This document shows positions 55,335 to 64,000 of a stretch of 64,000 nt of DNA, piece by piece. This stretch comes from Acheta domesticus (lineage: Eukaryota; Arthropoda; Insecta; Orthoptera; Gryllidae): NCBI GenBank assembly GCA_031308135.1, contig JAHLJT010009419.1, forward strand, positions 37,255,221-37,319,220, written 5' to 3'. Numbering within the stretch: position 1 is the first letter of the stretch; each line of letters opens with the position of its first letter. The notes below the pieces were generated by a model, which was not told where the DNA came from, did not search any database, and saw only the letters and a program-made list of their open reading frames with translations. The position numbers and the translations under genes were made by a program.

Positions 55335-58300
55335 CATCATCATTGTTCCTCTATACCACGACTAAAGATCTTATGAGTCGGTTGAATATAAAATCTACTT
55401 CAGGTTGCAATCAGCTATCTAAGGAGCAGATCTAGGGACAGTCGGTGCTTCTACAATACTTTGCGCAAAACTTGGGCTGTACCAAATAAAGTGATTTCTT
55501 GCACTTCCCAGTCCTTTGAATTACCTGGGAGTTTAGACAAGTTCTTACACAAATTTTGCGGAACAAATCCCAGAGCTCCGATAACTATCGGGACGACCTG
55601 TGCTTTTACGCCCCACATTCGGCTGATCTCGATTTCCAAACTCTTGTATTTAAGACGTTTCTCTGCCTCCTTGGTAACAACGTTTTGATCGCAAGGTACA
55701 GCAACATCGATAAGTAAACACGATTTTTTCGCTAAATCCCGGATAACTATATCCGGTTTGTTTGCCGCTATCGTGCGATCAGTTTGAATTTGTTGGTCGT
55801 ACAATATCGTACACAATCCAACAGACGTCACCGGTTTTGGTGAATGTTCGTACCACTTGGGGTATGTGTTTGGAACTTCGAAGGCGGTACAGATCTGCCA
55901 GTGGAGATAGCTACATACCCTGTCGTGTCTTTTCAAGTATTCGGTCTTTGCTAGGATTGGACAAGCTGAGATAATATGATCAATGGTTTCTACGTGTTCC
56001 TAGCAAATGCGGCATTTATTATCTTGGGAAATTTTGAGAACCTCTTGATCATAATATCGTGTTCTCAACGCCTGATCTTGGGCAGCTATTACAAGTGCTT
56101 CCGATTCTGGCTTCATTCTTCCCCTTTTAAGCCACATAAATGATTGATCTTTATTGATCTCTGCTCTGTCCATTCGTTTCAGATATTGTCCGTGGAGTGG
56201 TTTGTCTCTCCACGATTTCTTTAACATTTTTTGTGTCTCACATTTCATGTTTAGTAGTCTCACATTTCATGTTTAGTAGTACCAGAAGTTCAGTGTCTGT
56301 GTTATTTGACGTGTCTTGCATAGTTTTCTTTGCAATGCTTTTTGCTACACTAACAATGCCTCTGTTTCCCATTCTTCGATCAGATTTCATGCCTCATTAG
56401 TGGGTCATCTTGATGGTTGACTACATACTTTCCCATCCCGACTATTATGTTGTGCCAGGAGGCCTCAATTTGTCTGAGGCCTCTTACTCCTTCCTTACGT
56501 GACACATAAAGTCTATATATACATCAGCTCGAGGGTGGGAAACATGATGCATTGTTAGCAGTTTTCTGGTTTTTCGATCCATGGTGCGATTTTCTTGCTC
56601 AGTCCAGTCCACTAGTCCAAAATTGTATTCGGCTACAGGCACTGCCAAACTACCAATTGCTGATATTTTATTCCCGGAATTCAGAGTGGACTGCAGGGCC
56701 AGTCTCACTCTTCTGTAATACTCACTGCAAATTCTCTCTTTCACTGTGCCGTTCGAGATGGTTTCACATTCTGCAATTCCCAGATATTTGTAAGTTTTAC
56801 CTGGCTCAAGATCAATCACAGTGTGCGTATCAACTTCAATGCTCTCTGACGTCAGTTTACCTCTTTTTAAATTGATTTTTGTACACTTGTCTAGACCAAA
56901 TTTTATGCAGATGTCATGGCTAAAGTCATTCACGACAGACAGCATTTGGGAGAGAATCGCTTCATTCTTAGCAAACACTTTAAGATCATCCATGTAAAAC
57001 AAATGTGATACTGGCCATTCATCACCATGGAGCTTGTAACCAAAGTCAGCTTGCGACAACTATCTATATAGTGGGATCAAACTAATGCAAAACAGCAGAG
57101 GGGATAGTGAATCTCCTTGAAAAATACCCCTGTTAATCTGAATACTTCTGGTTTCTACTGCTTCCTTTCCGCTGTGTATTAGTAACCTGGTACTCCACGA
57201 CTTCATACTAGCCTTGCAAAATTCAATAAGTCTAGGATGAAATCGATAGATCTCCAGGGTCTTCAAAATCCAGTCGTGTAGTACACTATCAAAGACCTTT
57301 TGGTAGTCATTCCCCATGTTCAAATTACGTTTGTTTTTCTTTACATCATTCAAGATGACTTTATTCAGTAGCAAGATTTCCTTACAGCCGTAAGAGCCTT
57401 TACGACATCCTTTTTGTTCAGCTGGCATGAGATGATTCTTTTCTAGGTGTCTGTACATTTTGTCAGTAATGGCTGCAGTCGTAACTTTGTACAGTACTGG
57501 CAGACAAGTTATTGGCCTGTAGTTCTTCGCCAAAGAGCTGTCTCCCGCTTTGGGTAGCAAATACGTGATGCCGCGTGTGAGCCATTCCGGGAGTTCCTTT
57601 GGGTTTTCTAAAATGTTATTAACAGCCTTAGATGAGAGTGTATTGCTGTTAATTTCTTAATCTAATAAATCTGGATCTCTGGATCTTATCAACGCCGGGG
57701 GATTTCCAGTTTCCCATGTTCTTAATTGCTTGGGAGAGGTCCTCTTCCGAGAATTCGTGAACATCTTCCACTGTTTCCACAAGTTCATCTGCAGCATCAA
57801 CTTCCACAAGTTCATCTACATCAGATTGAATCCAAGATGCGTCTTTGTTATAGGATCTACTCTCCTCCCAGATTCCTGCCCAAAATGCTTCGACGTCATC
57901 TTTTGAAGGAGTGACAGCGTTGCCATTCGGTTTTTGAGTCAGATGGCGATAGAATCTCTTTGCGTCTGTTTCAAACAATCGGTTCTGTACACGGAAATCT
58001 ATTCTACGTTTGTAACGACTAATTCGTTGAGCGCATGCTTGATTTTTCGCTTTTAGCTTCTCAACTACCATTAGCCTACTTGTCTGATTTTCAATTCGGT
58101 ATTTTTGTCCAACACTGAATATCTTTCGTTGAACTTTATTGGTGTGCGTTGATTTAGAAGATGCCTCAGCTAAGAGTGATATTTCAGGCCGAGTGTCGGC
58201 TATCCATTTCATAATTCTTTTCGTCCATGGGGGTCCTGGGCTGTTTACTGTTTTGCTATCGGCTATCGGTGTTCTTGTGTGTCCCCAAAATTATCTGAGA

Positions 58301-61300
58301 GACCAGATAACCAGTTGCATACACAATGTGATTGATTTCATTAATATCTAGAGCTCTGCCTGGCGTCTGTACCACCGTATTTAAGACTGAATTTGCTATC
58401 TCTAGCACTCTCTTAGCTTTGGCATTTTAGTACAATATATTCTCCTCAACGGTGCACGAGATTCAAATGGAAGTTGACGAACTCTTTCTATCTCGCGTTG
58501 GAGGAGATTTCACATCATTTCCTGATCGTGTAATTCATTGCCAGATGAATTTTCCCCACTGACGTGTGTTTCATTGGAAAGAGATGAACCTTCAACAGGA
58601 CAATCGTTTTCAAGTTCTACATATTCGTCATTTGGGTAGTTCGATCGAAGAACATACTCCGCATTTCTCTGAATGTCAGAAAGTTGTTCTGCTGTAAATT
58701 TTCCATTGCTGAGTATGTATCGTCGTTGACTGGCAAGCTTCTTTGAGTCTAGGGTAGGTGTCATATCTGGGTTCCGCCCTCTCCATACCTTGAAAACTTC
58801 TACTTCTGAACCCCCATTTTTCGCTTTTGCATAGTAAAAGCACCACATCACCTTCTTCAATTCATCCCGCGTCCATCTTCGAGCTACTGCCGGCTCTGTG
58901 TCCCTGGGACTAACATCCGTGGGATGGCCAGACGTCGACAAGGTGACATTAGCTCGGTTTCTAAACAAATATGGGACATTGGTAGAACAAGGCACGTTAA
59001 GATTCATTGCATTGCTTGTTCTATCCATTTTGCTCATTGGTTTGAAGTGAAGATTCACAGGAGGCAAGTTCGAGTTCACAGATCACACTTAACATTTGGG
59101 TTGTTTCCTGCCATCCGTTACTGCGACCCACAGTGGCCTCGGGACATCCCCCCGCAGGCCCCAGCAAGGGGTTCCTCCGATCGCCAGTCGGCATTACTAA
59201 ACCCTACGGGATTTTCACTGACTGCTGGAGGCAGCCTTCTTCGCTGGCTAATGCAAGGTTCGGGCCTCCACTCTAATCAGTGGCCTGGTGTGCCAACCCA
59301 GTTTCTCTCCTGTACCCTCTATGGACCGACAACAGGAAGTCCAAAGGTTCATGACCCTTCCCTCTCTACTTACTTTCCACTCTCCTCAAAATGGAGTACT
59401 TCTTCGTCTGACCCCTCACCTTCAACCTATTCAGCAAGGGAAGCCCTACCGGTAGCTAGGCTACCACTGACATGGCTCTCAGGTTCTTGGGGGAACTAAA
59501 TCTCCACCACCAACTGAAAGGTCGTGTACTCCCAAGGTGAAGTTGTTGTTATTATTATTATTAATATGAGATATTTCAAACGGATAAAAGTACTGCCGAA
59601 TTCTCCTCTTCTAGATGAACAATTTTTTTCTGTCATTTTGCGGAGAAATTCTTCGATACTGCACAACAGTTTCTTGACGATTTCTCTTCTGTAATGTTCA
59701 GAAGGTAGTGATTAAAGTGAATGCAAGCGGTTAGTATGTGTCTAAATATTGCCGAAGAAAAAATCAATTGTTTTCGAATATAAACGACGAAAAATGAAAA
59801 TGAGTTGACGTAATTGGGTGCGTATGACAGCCTTTTTCCAAAGACGACCCTGTGATCGCGTTCCACAATTTGGCCGTCAGAACCTTAGCTCGACAGCCAG
59901 TCGTCAATATTGCAATGTACTTGCTGTTTGCCACTGACTTTCCTGACTTCCCGAATCTATAACTCGTCGTGACCTCGTTGAGTCTTGGAAATGCCTACTA
60001 AAATGCTTCAACGAAATTGGAAAATTACCAAAAACGCTTTCTACTGGAACTTACGCTTATAATGTCAAAACGGTAAAGTAAACATTTATTGCTAATATTA
60101 TAAGTGACACGATGTGTTTTTACAGCATGACACGGCTCATTCTTTATACTATTTGTTGTACAGGATCACATAGGAGCATTCACAAGAACAATTTATATTG
60201 TTCTTTTATTTGCATTTTTCACTTTCCTCCATCTTTCATTTCTTCATCACTCAAGCCCATCACATTTGCATCAGGCATACACAAGGCCCCAGTGAGCACA
60301 CAAGTGCATGGACTCTGCCTGCGTCCGTGCAAGGGGTGGGGAGGGAAGAAATGCACGTCGTGGACGCTGCCGCCAAATAGATTGAATGCCTGTGCGTGAA
60401 TTAAAATTATCCGTGAAATCACATTGGTTGTGAACTTCCTTATTGAAATGAGTAATATCCATAATTTCTCGCTACAAAGATATTCATTAAAAAGATTATA
60501 CGTTTCCTTTTAGTCAGAGAAAATCAATTGTTTTATATGCAGTAACTTTTACGGTATTTTATTCGAAAAATAATAAGGACAGATACTTGATGTTTCGTGA
60601 ATTGGTTACTCGCGTAATTACGTATATCAGCTGTAACACTTTTCAAACTTATTAAAAAGTCATTAAATTTTGTGTAAATCATATTTTAAAAATATAAGAA
60701 GAAACATGTCCAATTGGCGAATCAACAATAAAGTGAAAATATTGACAATGTTATGATTAAATCAAATATTAAGAATACATAAGTACCAAATACAGGAAAG
60801 GACTTAGCATTTTTACTTTCCCGTATCCGTATACGTATATGCGGAGAGGCAAAGAGAAAGTTATGTAATTCTGCGCGAAAATTGCGCTAATAAAGCAGCA
60901 GATTTTCGGCAGAAAAAAATCCTGTGGCTAAATTAAGAAACAAAATCCCCTAATACCTCTAAAATTCTCATGGCTTCAAAATTAGGCAAAGAAAACAGAG
61001 AACAGATGTAGGTAAATTCTCATTTATTAATAGAACCATACAAAATTGAAACAAATTACCTGCAGCAGTGCTAGAAACTTTCCCTCAGAATGTCAAAAAT
61101 TTTAAAATTAGATTAAATAAATTGTAATTTTTTTAGAATATGTTATTAAACTAATTATTATTTTTTGTATTCTTGTTATTTTATATTAAGGTTAGCTTTA
61201 GCATAGGGTTAATACATTAATTTTATACAATAGTCTTCAGTAATGTTGTTTGATGTTCATTTTTTGTATTTGTTGTATTTATTTACTGGTTTGATGTTTG

Positions 61301-63452
61301 TTTTATGTAGATTAATTGATTAGAAAACGCTACCACCGGAATTATTTCATGTATCCTAAGTAGCGAAATAAATATTCTAACTTCTAATACGTGGTGCAGC
61401 CAGAATGCCTGTTTTGTGGGTTCTTGATACCGAAAAAACAATTGAAAACAGAACGTTTGTCCGTCCGTCCGTCTCTCTGTGAACAACGCTAGCGACTAAA
61501 CCGCTACGCCGATTTTCTCCAAAATTGATATTCCCCGATAGATCTCACTGACCTTGAATTTGAAACCGATATTTGAATTTTGGGGGTGCTTTACATGAAG
61601 CTCCTGAGACGTTTTCAAAATTTTCAAAAAAAATGGCGCCAACAATTTTGACTAAATTTTGTTGTTGTTAGACAGGAAGGTTCTGTCGCGCACTGTAAAT
61701 GTCGCCAGACACGTCGCAATTTATTCGGTCATTTGCACAATTGTCACGGAAGTGTGGAAGAAGTAATAGCGCCTTCAAGAGAACCCATGTGCTCTGTTGC
61801 AGAGCGGAGGCATAAACAGCCTGCCAACGCTGGGCCGCTGCGTCATGTCGTTAATCTCCGGCAGTATCGTCGACGTCATCATCACCAAAGAGTTATGGAA
61901 GAACAAAGGGATGATGCGCAAATTCTTTGTCCTATTCTGTGAGTGTTGTTCCATGGTAAAATATTAATTATGTAGTTGGAAATTATCTCTGCTACGTTTT
62001 GGGCATTCTGCTTCAAACGAAGTCAACTGCTTTTAGAAAACTGCAAATCTTCATAATATGATTGATTTTGTTCTACAAAATTGATTTTTCAAGACACAAA
62101 ACATGCAATATTTTCTTAAAGTGTTCTCGCTCTCTGTCGACCATTCTTATTTTCATTTATCCATAAGCCCGCTGTTCCAAAAATGGAAAAGTCAACTTCA
62201 GTTATTGTTTTTTTATTATTACAAATGCCTTTTATTGCGAATTCTATACCTTCAACAGACATAAACATCCTTAACGAAACATAAGTAAGTTTTCGAATAT
62301 CTGAAAGGTATTTCTGAAAGGGTGATTTAGTCGAAATCGCTGAAGTATTGAACGCTGTTGGCCAGGGCGTATTAATGATTTGAGTCGGTTTGAACCTTCT
62401 AAAACCGTGCTTCGCTGCTTTATTTATGTGGTTTAGCACGCCCGACATGCGGCGAAATTAATTTGGACATAAATATGTTATATACAGAATATGGCGAACG
62501 GTGGCGTTCGTAAATGGTATATTCGTTCTTGCCAATGAACAGATTGATTTGTGTGAACAGTTTCCTACTTTTTTACAATATTTCAGTCGACTTTTTCGTA
62601 ATTTCATATAAATCTTGCGCAACTAAAAATGTCAATAGGTTCTACATCAAATTAAAAATTTTAGGGAACCCAATTTTGTAAAATTTTACATGGCTGTATT
62701 TCTCAAACGGGTGGAAATATTTTACTCTAAATTCGTACTTTTCTTAATCTTCATTCATACTACCTATGTGTCAAATTTCATCTGAATCTGAGATGGTGAT
62801 GTAAAATGACTGTTGATTTAATATGGAACGACCCACTAGCTAGTCGGCTAAGTCGAATTCAGCAGCTGCATGGAGGAGAATTCTAGCGGCTTGCTGCTCT
62901 GATCGATAGATTTCTATGGTTTCTCGAATCAACACCCGGAATGCCGGGGGAGAACTCTGACAATCGGGCCACAGACGAGCGCGATCTTTCCTTCTTTGTC
63001 CGATCCTCCCCCTTACTTACGCTTACACATTCTACACTACCACAGATGTAGGGGAATCAGTCGTGATTTTAGAGCGTGTCCCGGTTGGGGCGGTGCAACA
63101 CTGGTGGGAGATACTTTGTTGAGGAAAACCGCGGAAGCCAACGTAGGTTGGCGCCAAACCTCGCCGCCCAATGGGGGGAGATCACCGCCACCTCCCGCGA
63201 TAAAAAAACATTCTCTACACTTAAGGGACTGATGACCTTAGCAGTTGACCCGCCTGGAATCATTAATTAATCAGTCAAATGATGGGGTGTTGGCAGCGCA
63301 CACCATACCCGGCGCGCTGATGCTGGGACTGGCGTTCGTGGGGTGTGATGTGCCGGGAGCTATTTCGCTGCTTACGATTGGTCTCACCTTCAACGGCGCC
63401 TCCACCGTCACCAACCTCGTCAACCACCACGACCTGGCGCCCAACTACGCAG
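42506..63452 (+). CDS. Gene B: SLC17-type MFS transporter paralogue, exons 1-7 of an expected 9 (3' partial)
   Basis: Coding exons 42506-42533, 43269-43456, 50789-51025, 53411-53495, 54896-55263, 61803-61938 and 63297-63452 give 1198 nt of open frame. Exons 3-7 have exactly the lengths and phases of gene A. TM1 carries SYAVRLSLNIAIMAMVV with the conserved Arg; a shorter loop has one sequon (NET). YPSMHALVAQWSPPHEKGKF, HYGNLWGLFLLTTDTPVFLH and NHHDLAPNYAG are all present. No stop or frameshift is seen in any exon, so the gene appears functional. By homology TM11, TM12 and the C-terminus lie to the right of the window. Codon use is less GC-biased than gene A in exons 2, 4 and 6. Substrate unknown; tandem arrangement points to duplication and possible subfunctionalisation. 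Confidence 0.88.
42960..43205 (-). repeat. SINE family S, minus-strand fragment
   Basis: Reverse complement of the 3' half, from the ATTAATCA-like tail (42960-42990) and 'gtaagtgtagtgcatgc' to 'ccgggacacgctctgagctc' and 'tgtggtagtgtagta'. It ends about 65 bp before the gene B exon 2 acceptor. Confidence 0.7.
43269..43456 (+). CDS. Gene B exon 2: TM1 and loop
   Basis: Acceptor gatgtgttggcag, donor gtgagt at 43457; 188 nt. Encodes AKTTARMPTAVMIFFACFVS, then YAVRLSLNIAIMAMVVPQ and a hydrophilic loop with NET. A minus-strand SINE ends about 65 bp before the acceptor, and the pyrimidine tract is weak. Confidence 0.92.
43457..44469 (+). other. Gene B intron 2, 5' part, no recognised element
   Basis: AT-rich with only short ORFs. 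Confidence 0.45.
44470..44925 (+). repeat. Left arm of a 5.4-kb inverted repeat
   Basis: Reverse complement of 49380-49845 over about 450 bp, including 'ccaaaaagtaaccgtttttc' at the right arm (about 49528) and its inverse near 44785. Confidence 0.8.
46422..46558. repeat. 8-bp minisatellite (GTCCGTCT)n, about 17 copies
   Basis: Perfect array inside family P copy 2, where copy 1 (4402) has only a short GTCC run. The SVCPSVRL-repeat ORF over it is an artefact. Confidence 0.95.
47767..48231. mobile_element. Solo LTR of an LTR retrotransposon
   Basis: 465 bp, begins TGTTATG and ends CATAACA (perfect 7-bp inverted ends), flanked by the direct 5-bp duplication TTCAC (47762-47766 and 48232-48236). 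It is GC-rich, with a TATAA box at 47918 and an AATAAA signal at 48182, the order expected of an LTR promoter and polyadenylation signal in + orientation. A 5-bp duplication fits BEL/Pao or Gypsy elements. No internal region remains. Confidence 0.88.
48868..49259. mobile_element. MITE-like element with 41-bp perfect terminal inverted repeats
   Basis: CAATTGAATAGTTACCCCGA begins both ends (inverted); 41 bp match without error. 392 bp, no coding. Confidence 0.8.
49380..49845 (-). repeat. Right arm of a 5.4-kb inverted repeat
   Basis: Pairs with 44470-44925. The material between includes a palindromic family P element, a solo LTR and a short TIR element. Confidence 0.8.
50345..50600. mobile_element. 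Palindromic element, family M2, copy 2
   Basis: Inverted arms sharing 'gacgcgaaataccgtgagat' and 'gcgatcatgcgaatcctagc' with the copy at 23947. Ends about 190 bp before gene B exon 3. Confidence 0.72.
50789..51025 (+). CDS. Gene B exon 3: TM2-TM3 region
   Basis: Acceptor ccgcggacgcag, donor gttagt at 51026; 237 nt, phase 0. Encodes YGPRYDWSASVQGHVKAAYG and YGYFVAHFPAGVLADLVGPR, ending LRVIAGLAG, closely matching gene A exon 3. The acceptor lacks a clear pyrimidine tract. Confidence 0.94.
51026..53410 (+). other. Gene B intron 3
   Basis: AT-rich. 51790-52170 and 52430-52600 are diverged scraps of family P ('ctacagaatgacacagactt', 'gacggacggacagtcagacg'). A CA-type run lies at 51318-51340. 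No coding. Confidence 0.55.
53411..53495 (+). CDS. Gene B exon 4: TM4 signature
   Basis: Acceptor tttttcgttctag, donor gtaagc at 53496; 85 nt as in gene A. Encodes GVVYPSMHALVAQWSPPHEK then GKFMFALM with the same conserved His and W.PP.EK. Confidence 0.94.
53685..54225 (+). repeat. SINE family S, best copy
   Basis: Most complete: tRNA-like head with 'gagcgggaggtcctagggtt' and B box ggttcgattcc (53738), the ggccggctgctcgatcggtgg block, CA/TCAC run (53958-53990), 'gacgtgtcccggctagagtg', 'gatgtgtaggtcggcgtcgg', 'cttacgggactaatgacctt' and the attaatcaatcaac tail. About 540 bp, no coding. Confidence 0.78.
54608..54669. repeat. (AAT)n(ATT)n palindromic microsatellite
   Basis: AAT units switch to ATT units near 54643. 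It precedes exon 5 of gene B by about 230 bp. Confidence 0.85.
54816..54869. repeat. (AAAT)n microsatellite before gene B exon 5
   Basis: Purine-rich AAAT run, one C interruption, ending 27 bp before exon 5 begins at 54896. Confidence 0.9.
54896..55263 (+). CDS. Gene B exon 5: TM5-TM7 region
   Basis: Acceptor ggcatgctcag, donor gtattc at 55264; 368 nt. Encodes GGTFSTVVTMPLAGVLTEIF, a GWASVFYVTCAA segment, HPAISDEERDFIVESLGG and YGNLWGLFLLTTDTPVFLHE to FSIKE. An AAAT microsatellite lies just upstream and an ATT microsatellite begins about 27 bp after the donor. Confidence 0.95.
55291..55335. repeat. (ATT)n microsatellite at 3' end of the long LINE
   Basis: About 14 ATT units then ATC units, starting 27 bp after the exon 5 donor; a shorter ATT run at 59548-59563 borders the other end of the LINE. 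Confidence 0.85.
55341..59545 (-). pseudogene. R4/Dong-like LINE, near full length (about 4.2 kb), decayed
   Basis: On the minus strand, in order: about 460 bp of 5' leader (59545-59080); an N-terminal region with ARRWTRDELKKVMWCFYYAK (59079-58510); KRFYRHL and GNWKSPGVDKIQ (58212-57649); reverse transcriptase with NYRPITCLPVLYKV, EQKGCRKGSYGCKE, GIFQGDSLSPLLF and the catalytic FYMDD (57560-56484); a CRIC...H...C zinc knuckle (56040-55960); and the restriction-like endonuclease with KPDIVIRDLAKKSCLLIDVA and KYKSLEIEISRMW (55936-55451). One stop inside the RT (57060), a stop in the knuckle and several frameshifts make it inactive. Flanked on both sides by ATT repeats. Lies antisense in gene B intron 5. 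Clade assignment is from domain order and motifs, not a tree. Confidence 0.88.
59566..60814 (+). other. Gene B intron 5, no recognised element
   Basis: AT-rich. ORFs near 60112-60462 on both strands have no family signature. Confidence 0.45.
60815..61680 (+). repeat. Palindromic repeat family P, copy 3, split by a LINE tail
   Basis: Starts tttactttcccgtatccg, continues through 'aaaatcccctaata' to 60956 and resumes at 61384 with 'ctaatacgtggtgcagcc' and a GTCCGTCC run (61458-61472). It ends with the 'ttgggggtgctttacatgaa' block near 61590. Confidence 0.72.
60957..61383 (+). pseudogene. Short 5'-truncated LINE insertion with 7-bp target duplication
   Basis: CTAATAC is duplicated at 60950-60956 and 61384-61390. 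The start encodes SFINRTIQN, a stop in place of a Trp codon, then NKLPAAVLETFPQNVKNFKI and RLNKL followed by a real stop at about 61125, a reverse-transcriptase C-terminus unrelated to the other two LINE families here. About 260 bp of 3' untranslated sequence follows. Confidence 0.75.
61803..61938 (+). CDS. Gene B exon 6: TM8 region
   Basis: Acceptor gctctgttgcag, donor gtgagt at 61939; 136 nt. Encodes SGGINSLPTLGRCVMSLISG, SIVDVIITKELWKNKGMMRK and FFVLF, colinear with gene A exon 6. Confidence 0.94.
61939..62835 (+). other. Gene B intron 6, 5' part, no recognised element
   Basis: AT-rich; the minus-strand ORF at 62116-62448 has no signature I can name. Confidence 0.45.
62836..63276 (+). repeat. 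SINE family S, copy abutting exon 7 of gene B
   Basis: Lacks the tRNA-like head. Has the 'gcttgctgctctgatcgata' block, 'gagcgcgatctttccttct', 'gcgtgtcccggttggggcgg', 'cttaagggactgatgacctt' and a cattaattaatcagtc tail ending about 20 bp before the exon. Confidence 0.75.
63297..63452 (+). CDS. Gene B exon 7: TM9-TM10 region
   Basis: Acceptor ggggtgttggcag, donor gtacgc at 63453; 156 nt. Encodes SHTIPGALMLGLAFVGCDVP, GAISLLTIGLTFNGASTVTN and LVNHHDLAPNYAG. A SINE ends about 20 bp before the acceptor, leaving almost no pyrimidine tract. The 3' part and adjoining intron match gene A almost exactly. Confidence 0.94.
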
Positions 63453-64000
63453 GTACGCACACGAACGACGCTGGGGCTCAGAGCAGCCAAAGGGATCCTC
63501 ACTGGACGGAGTAGGTCGCATTTTCCTCTCACCTCAACTCGCCAGTTTTCCCCGTCGAGGTGGGTTGGTCCACGTCCTGACGGGGGGATGCAGAGAAGGC
63601 TCTCAAGTGTTCCTTTCTCCATTTTTTCATCTACTTGCTTCTCATTTCATGTCATGTACGTTCTTTTCACTCCTTTTTCTTCCTCACTGGCCTTCTCTGT
63701 ATGCTGAACGCCCACCCATGTGTTTGCCGTGCATGGCGACCCGTGTCGGAGGGATTGTGTGTCCTGGCAGTTGAGAGACCTGTTTGTTTCCCAACTAGTC
63801 CTGGTGCTATGTTTTTTGGCTTGCACTAAGGGGTACGTCTACGTATTTTTGGGGAACATTCCTTGTAGGTGTCAATACACTCGCTTTGGCCTCGGACTCT
63901 TCTAGACGGGCGGTCGGGAGCTAACCCACTCCCGATCAATCGGCTCGGACTAGTTCTTGCACTGAACTCCAGGGTGAGCGGGGGGATCCACGGCGGTGCA
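63453..64000 (+). other. Gene B intron 7 (start)
   Basis: The first 100 bp are nearly identical to the start of gene A intron 7; the remainder is unrelated and has no recognisable element. ORFs here are short and uncoupled to the transporter frame. Exons 8 and 9 are expected further right. Confidence 0.6.

Noticed and set aside
58924..59499. 191-residue + strand ORF
   Set aside because: Antisense shadow of the leader of the R4-like LINE; no domain and the LINE reads the other way.

Overview
The window is eukaryotic, almost certainly arthropod and most likely insect. GT-AG introns of 1-13 kb separate short, GC-rich coding exons, and the introns are packed with LINE, SINE, Tc1/mariner, hAT, LTR and fold-back elements. 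No species can be named from the sequence alone. Nothing prokaryotic (operon, CRISPR array, replication origin) is present.

The real genes are two head-to-tail paralogues on the + strand, both encoding 12-TM major-facilitator transporters of the SLC17 type (sialin / vesicular glutamate / insect 'putative inorganic phosphate cotransporter' family). Gene A (coding 2487-36640) looks complete: nine coding exons, consistent splice phases, 1551 nt = 516 codons plus stop, and a poly(A) signal at 37297. Gene B (coding from 42506) has the matching exons 1-7 in the window; its last two exons should lie beyond base 64000. Exon lengths (237, 85, 368, 136, 156) and all phases are identical between A and B. 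Both start with a very small coding exon (34 and 28 nt) that ORF scanning does not reveal.

Layout. 1-2467: 5' flank with an R4/Dong-like LINE tail and a CpG-rich stretch that may be the gene A promoter. 2521-15224 (intron A1): LINE tails, a Tc1 relic and tRNA-headed SINEs, ending in a 16-bp CpG minisatellite. 15440-19154 (intron A2): mostly featureless. 19392-20932 (intron A3): 102 identical copies of a 10-bp unit. 21018-25524 (intron A4): inverted repeats, a broken duplicate of exon 5 and three palindromic elements. 25893-33131 (introns A5, A6): two palindromes, a mariner relic and a hAT element with its target duplication. 33288-34224 (intron A7): the end of exon 7 and its splice donor repeated twice more. 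37303-42484: intergenic. 42534-63296 (gene B introns): a palindromic repeat family interrupted by a solo LTR, more SINEs, and a near full-length 4.2-kb site-specific-type LINE set in an ATT microsatellite.

The two transporters evidently arose by tandem duplication and still exchange sequence: 164 bp spanning the end of exon 7 and the start of the next intron are almost identical between A and B, while the middle of the same exon is diverged. Substrate and tissue role cannot be read from sequence.
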